Source of the DNA: Denitrificimonas caeni DSM 24390
GTDB taxonomy: Bacteria > Pseudomonadota > Gammaproteobacteria > Pseudomonadales > Pseudomonadaceae
Assembly (NCBI RefSeq): GCF_000421765.1
Contig: NZ_ATXQ01000003.1
Span: forward strand, 186,001 to 250,000
DNA length: 64,000 nt
Reading direction: 5' to 3'
In this document: positions 63,783 through 64,000 of the stretch, piece by piece
Layout: every line of letters begins with the position of its first letter
How positions within the stretch are numbered: position 1 is the first letter of the stretch
Program-made: the position numbers and the translations under genes
The notes under the pieces: generated by a model
Told to the model about the DNA's origin: nothing
Databases searched by the model: none
The model's input: the letters and a program-made list of their open reading frames with translations, nothing else

Positions 63783-64000
63783 ATGCCTATTGCAGACCCT
63801 TTCCTACAAGGCATCGCCAGTGGCTGGCAGGTGCAAAACGCCTCCCTGCTTGAAAACGATCTGCAGCTTGAAGCTGATGTAGTGATTGTTGGCAGCGGTG
63901 CTGGCGGGGCCACCAGTGCTGAGTTATTAAGCGCTGCCGGGCTGCGCGTATTGATTGTTGAAGAAGGACCGCTGCGCACCAGTACTGATTTCAAAATGCA
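63783..64000 (+). CDS. laoA: GMC-family alcohol oxidoreductase, LaoA-like (3' end cut by window)
   Basis: Only the first 72 residues are visible. [13 protein letters not shown] FAD-binding (here [19 protein letters not shown], residues ~32-50) ends in the acidic VEEG, the normal GMC start. No signal peptide is present at its own N-terminus, which suits a protein exported or positioned by the Tat-tagged partner, or a cytoplasmic membrane-edge enzyme. It likely oxidises long-chain primary alcohols such as dodecanol to aldehydes. AGAG lies before the ATG. The stop is outside the window. Confidence 0.78.
   Translation, partial: MPIADPFLQGIASGWQVQNASLLENDLQLEADVVIVGSGAGGATSAELLSAAGLRVLIVEEGPLRTSTDFKM

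Overview
The window looks like chromosome from a member of the Pseudomonadaceae with moderate GC, well below that of P. aeruginosa. I infer this from gene content and protein similarity: an A-band (common antigen) D-rhamnan cluster next to a CoA-transferase, three-gene pnt, hexR/zwf, ompR-envZ with hslR/hslO, tex, gshA, polA, glyQS-gmhB-acyltransferase, and a lao-type alcohol oxidation locus. A low-GC relative such as Denitrificimonas/Thiopseudomonas ('Pseudomonas caeni'-like) would fit. That placement is inference from memory of those genomes, not a database result.

Layout. 1-13.4 kb (+): an O-polysaccharide cluster. It has a cut acyltransferase, a methyltransferase, a 967-residue protein with two glycosyltransferase domains, a small Ig-like lipoprotein, rmd, two more GT4 enzymes (wbpY/wbpZ-like), gmd, wbpW, and the ABC exporter wzm-wzt. 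Mannose-6-P is turned into GDP-D-rhamnose (WbpW, Gmd, Rmd), polymerised in the cytoplasm and exported by Wzm/Wzt. 13.4-20.7 kb (-): an acetate/succinate CoA-transferase, the proton-pumping transhydrogenase pntAA-AB-B, nnrS and cytochrome c4. The CoA-transferase and nnrS each have an Anr/Dnr-like box. 20.9-24 kb: engB, a PlpD-type patatin autotransporter and tRNA-Thr(TGT). 24.1-28.4 kb (-): a polar amino-acid ABC transporter with a trailing methyltransferase. 28.6-32.6 kb: hexR and zwf diverge around a perfect HexR palindrome, followed by convergent pckA. 32.7-36.2 kb (-): ompR-envZ-hslR-hslO. 36.3-40.4 kb (+): tex and gshA. 40.4-44.3 kb (-): an EF-hand-like protein of unknown function, then an exonuclease and a cNMP/CBS/DUF294 protein. 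44.6-45.6 kb (+): an isolated AT-rich acyltransferase. 45.8-51.2 kb (-): glcB and polA, with a candidate ErsA/Spot 42-like small RNA between them. 51.5-53.5 kb (+): an ADP-ribosylglycohydrolase and two small unknown genes. 53.8-58.2 kb (-): glyQ-glyS-gmhB-acyltransferase. 58.8-64 kb: a predicted alkylsulfatase lipoprotein and a TetR regulator face an aldehyde dehydrogenase, a Tat-signal protein and a GMC oxidoreductase cut by the window end.

The most interesting points are: (1) the last locus, which puts a whole alkyl-sulfate-to-fatty-acid route (sulfatase, alcohol oxidase, aldehyde dehydrogenase) under two identical 18-bp operators spaced 31 bp apart; (2) a 133-nt sRNA candidate downstream of polA with an AlgU-like promoter, two C-rich hairpin loops and a strong terminator; (3) three copies of a ~100-bp intergenic element whose terminal arms differ in sequence between copies but keep pairing; and (4) a TGTAG-N16-CTACA palindrome upstream of both pckA and glcB, with the half-sites of the HexR operator at zwf moved apart by 11 bp. 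No CRISPR array, prophage, insertion sequence or rRNA operon was seen.
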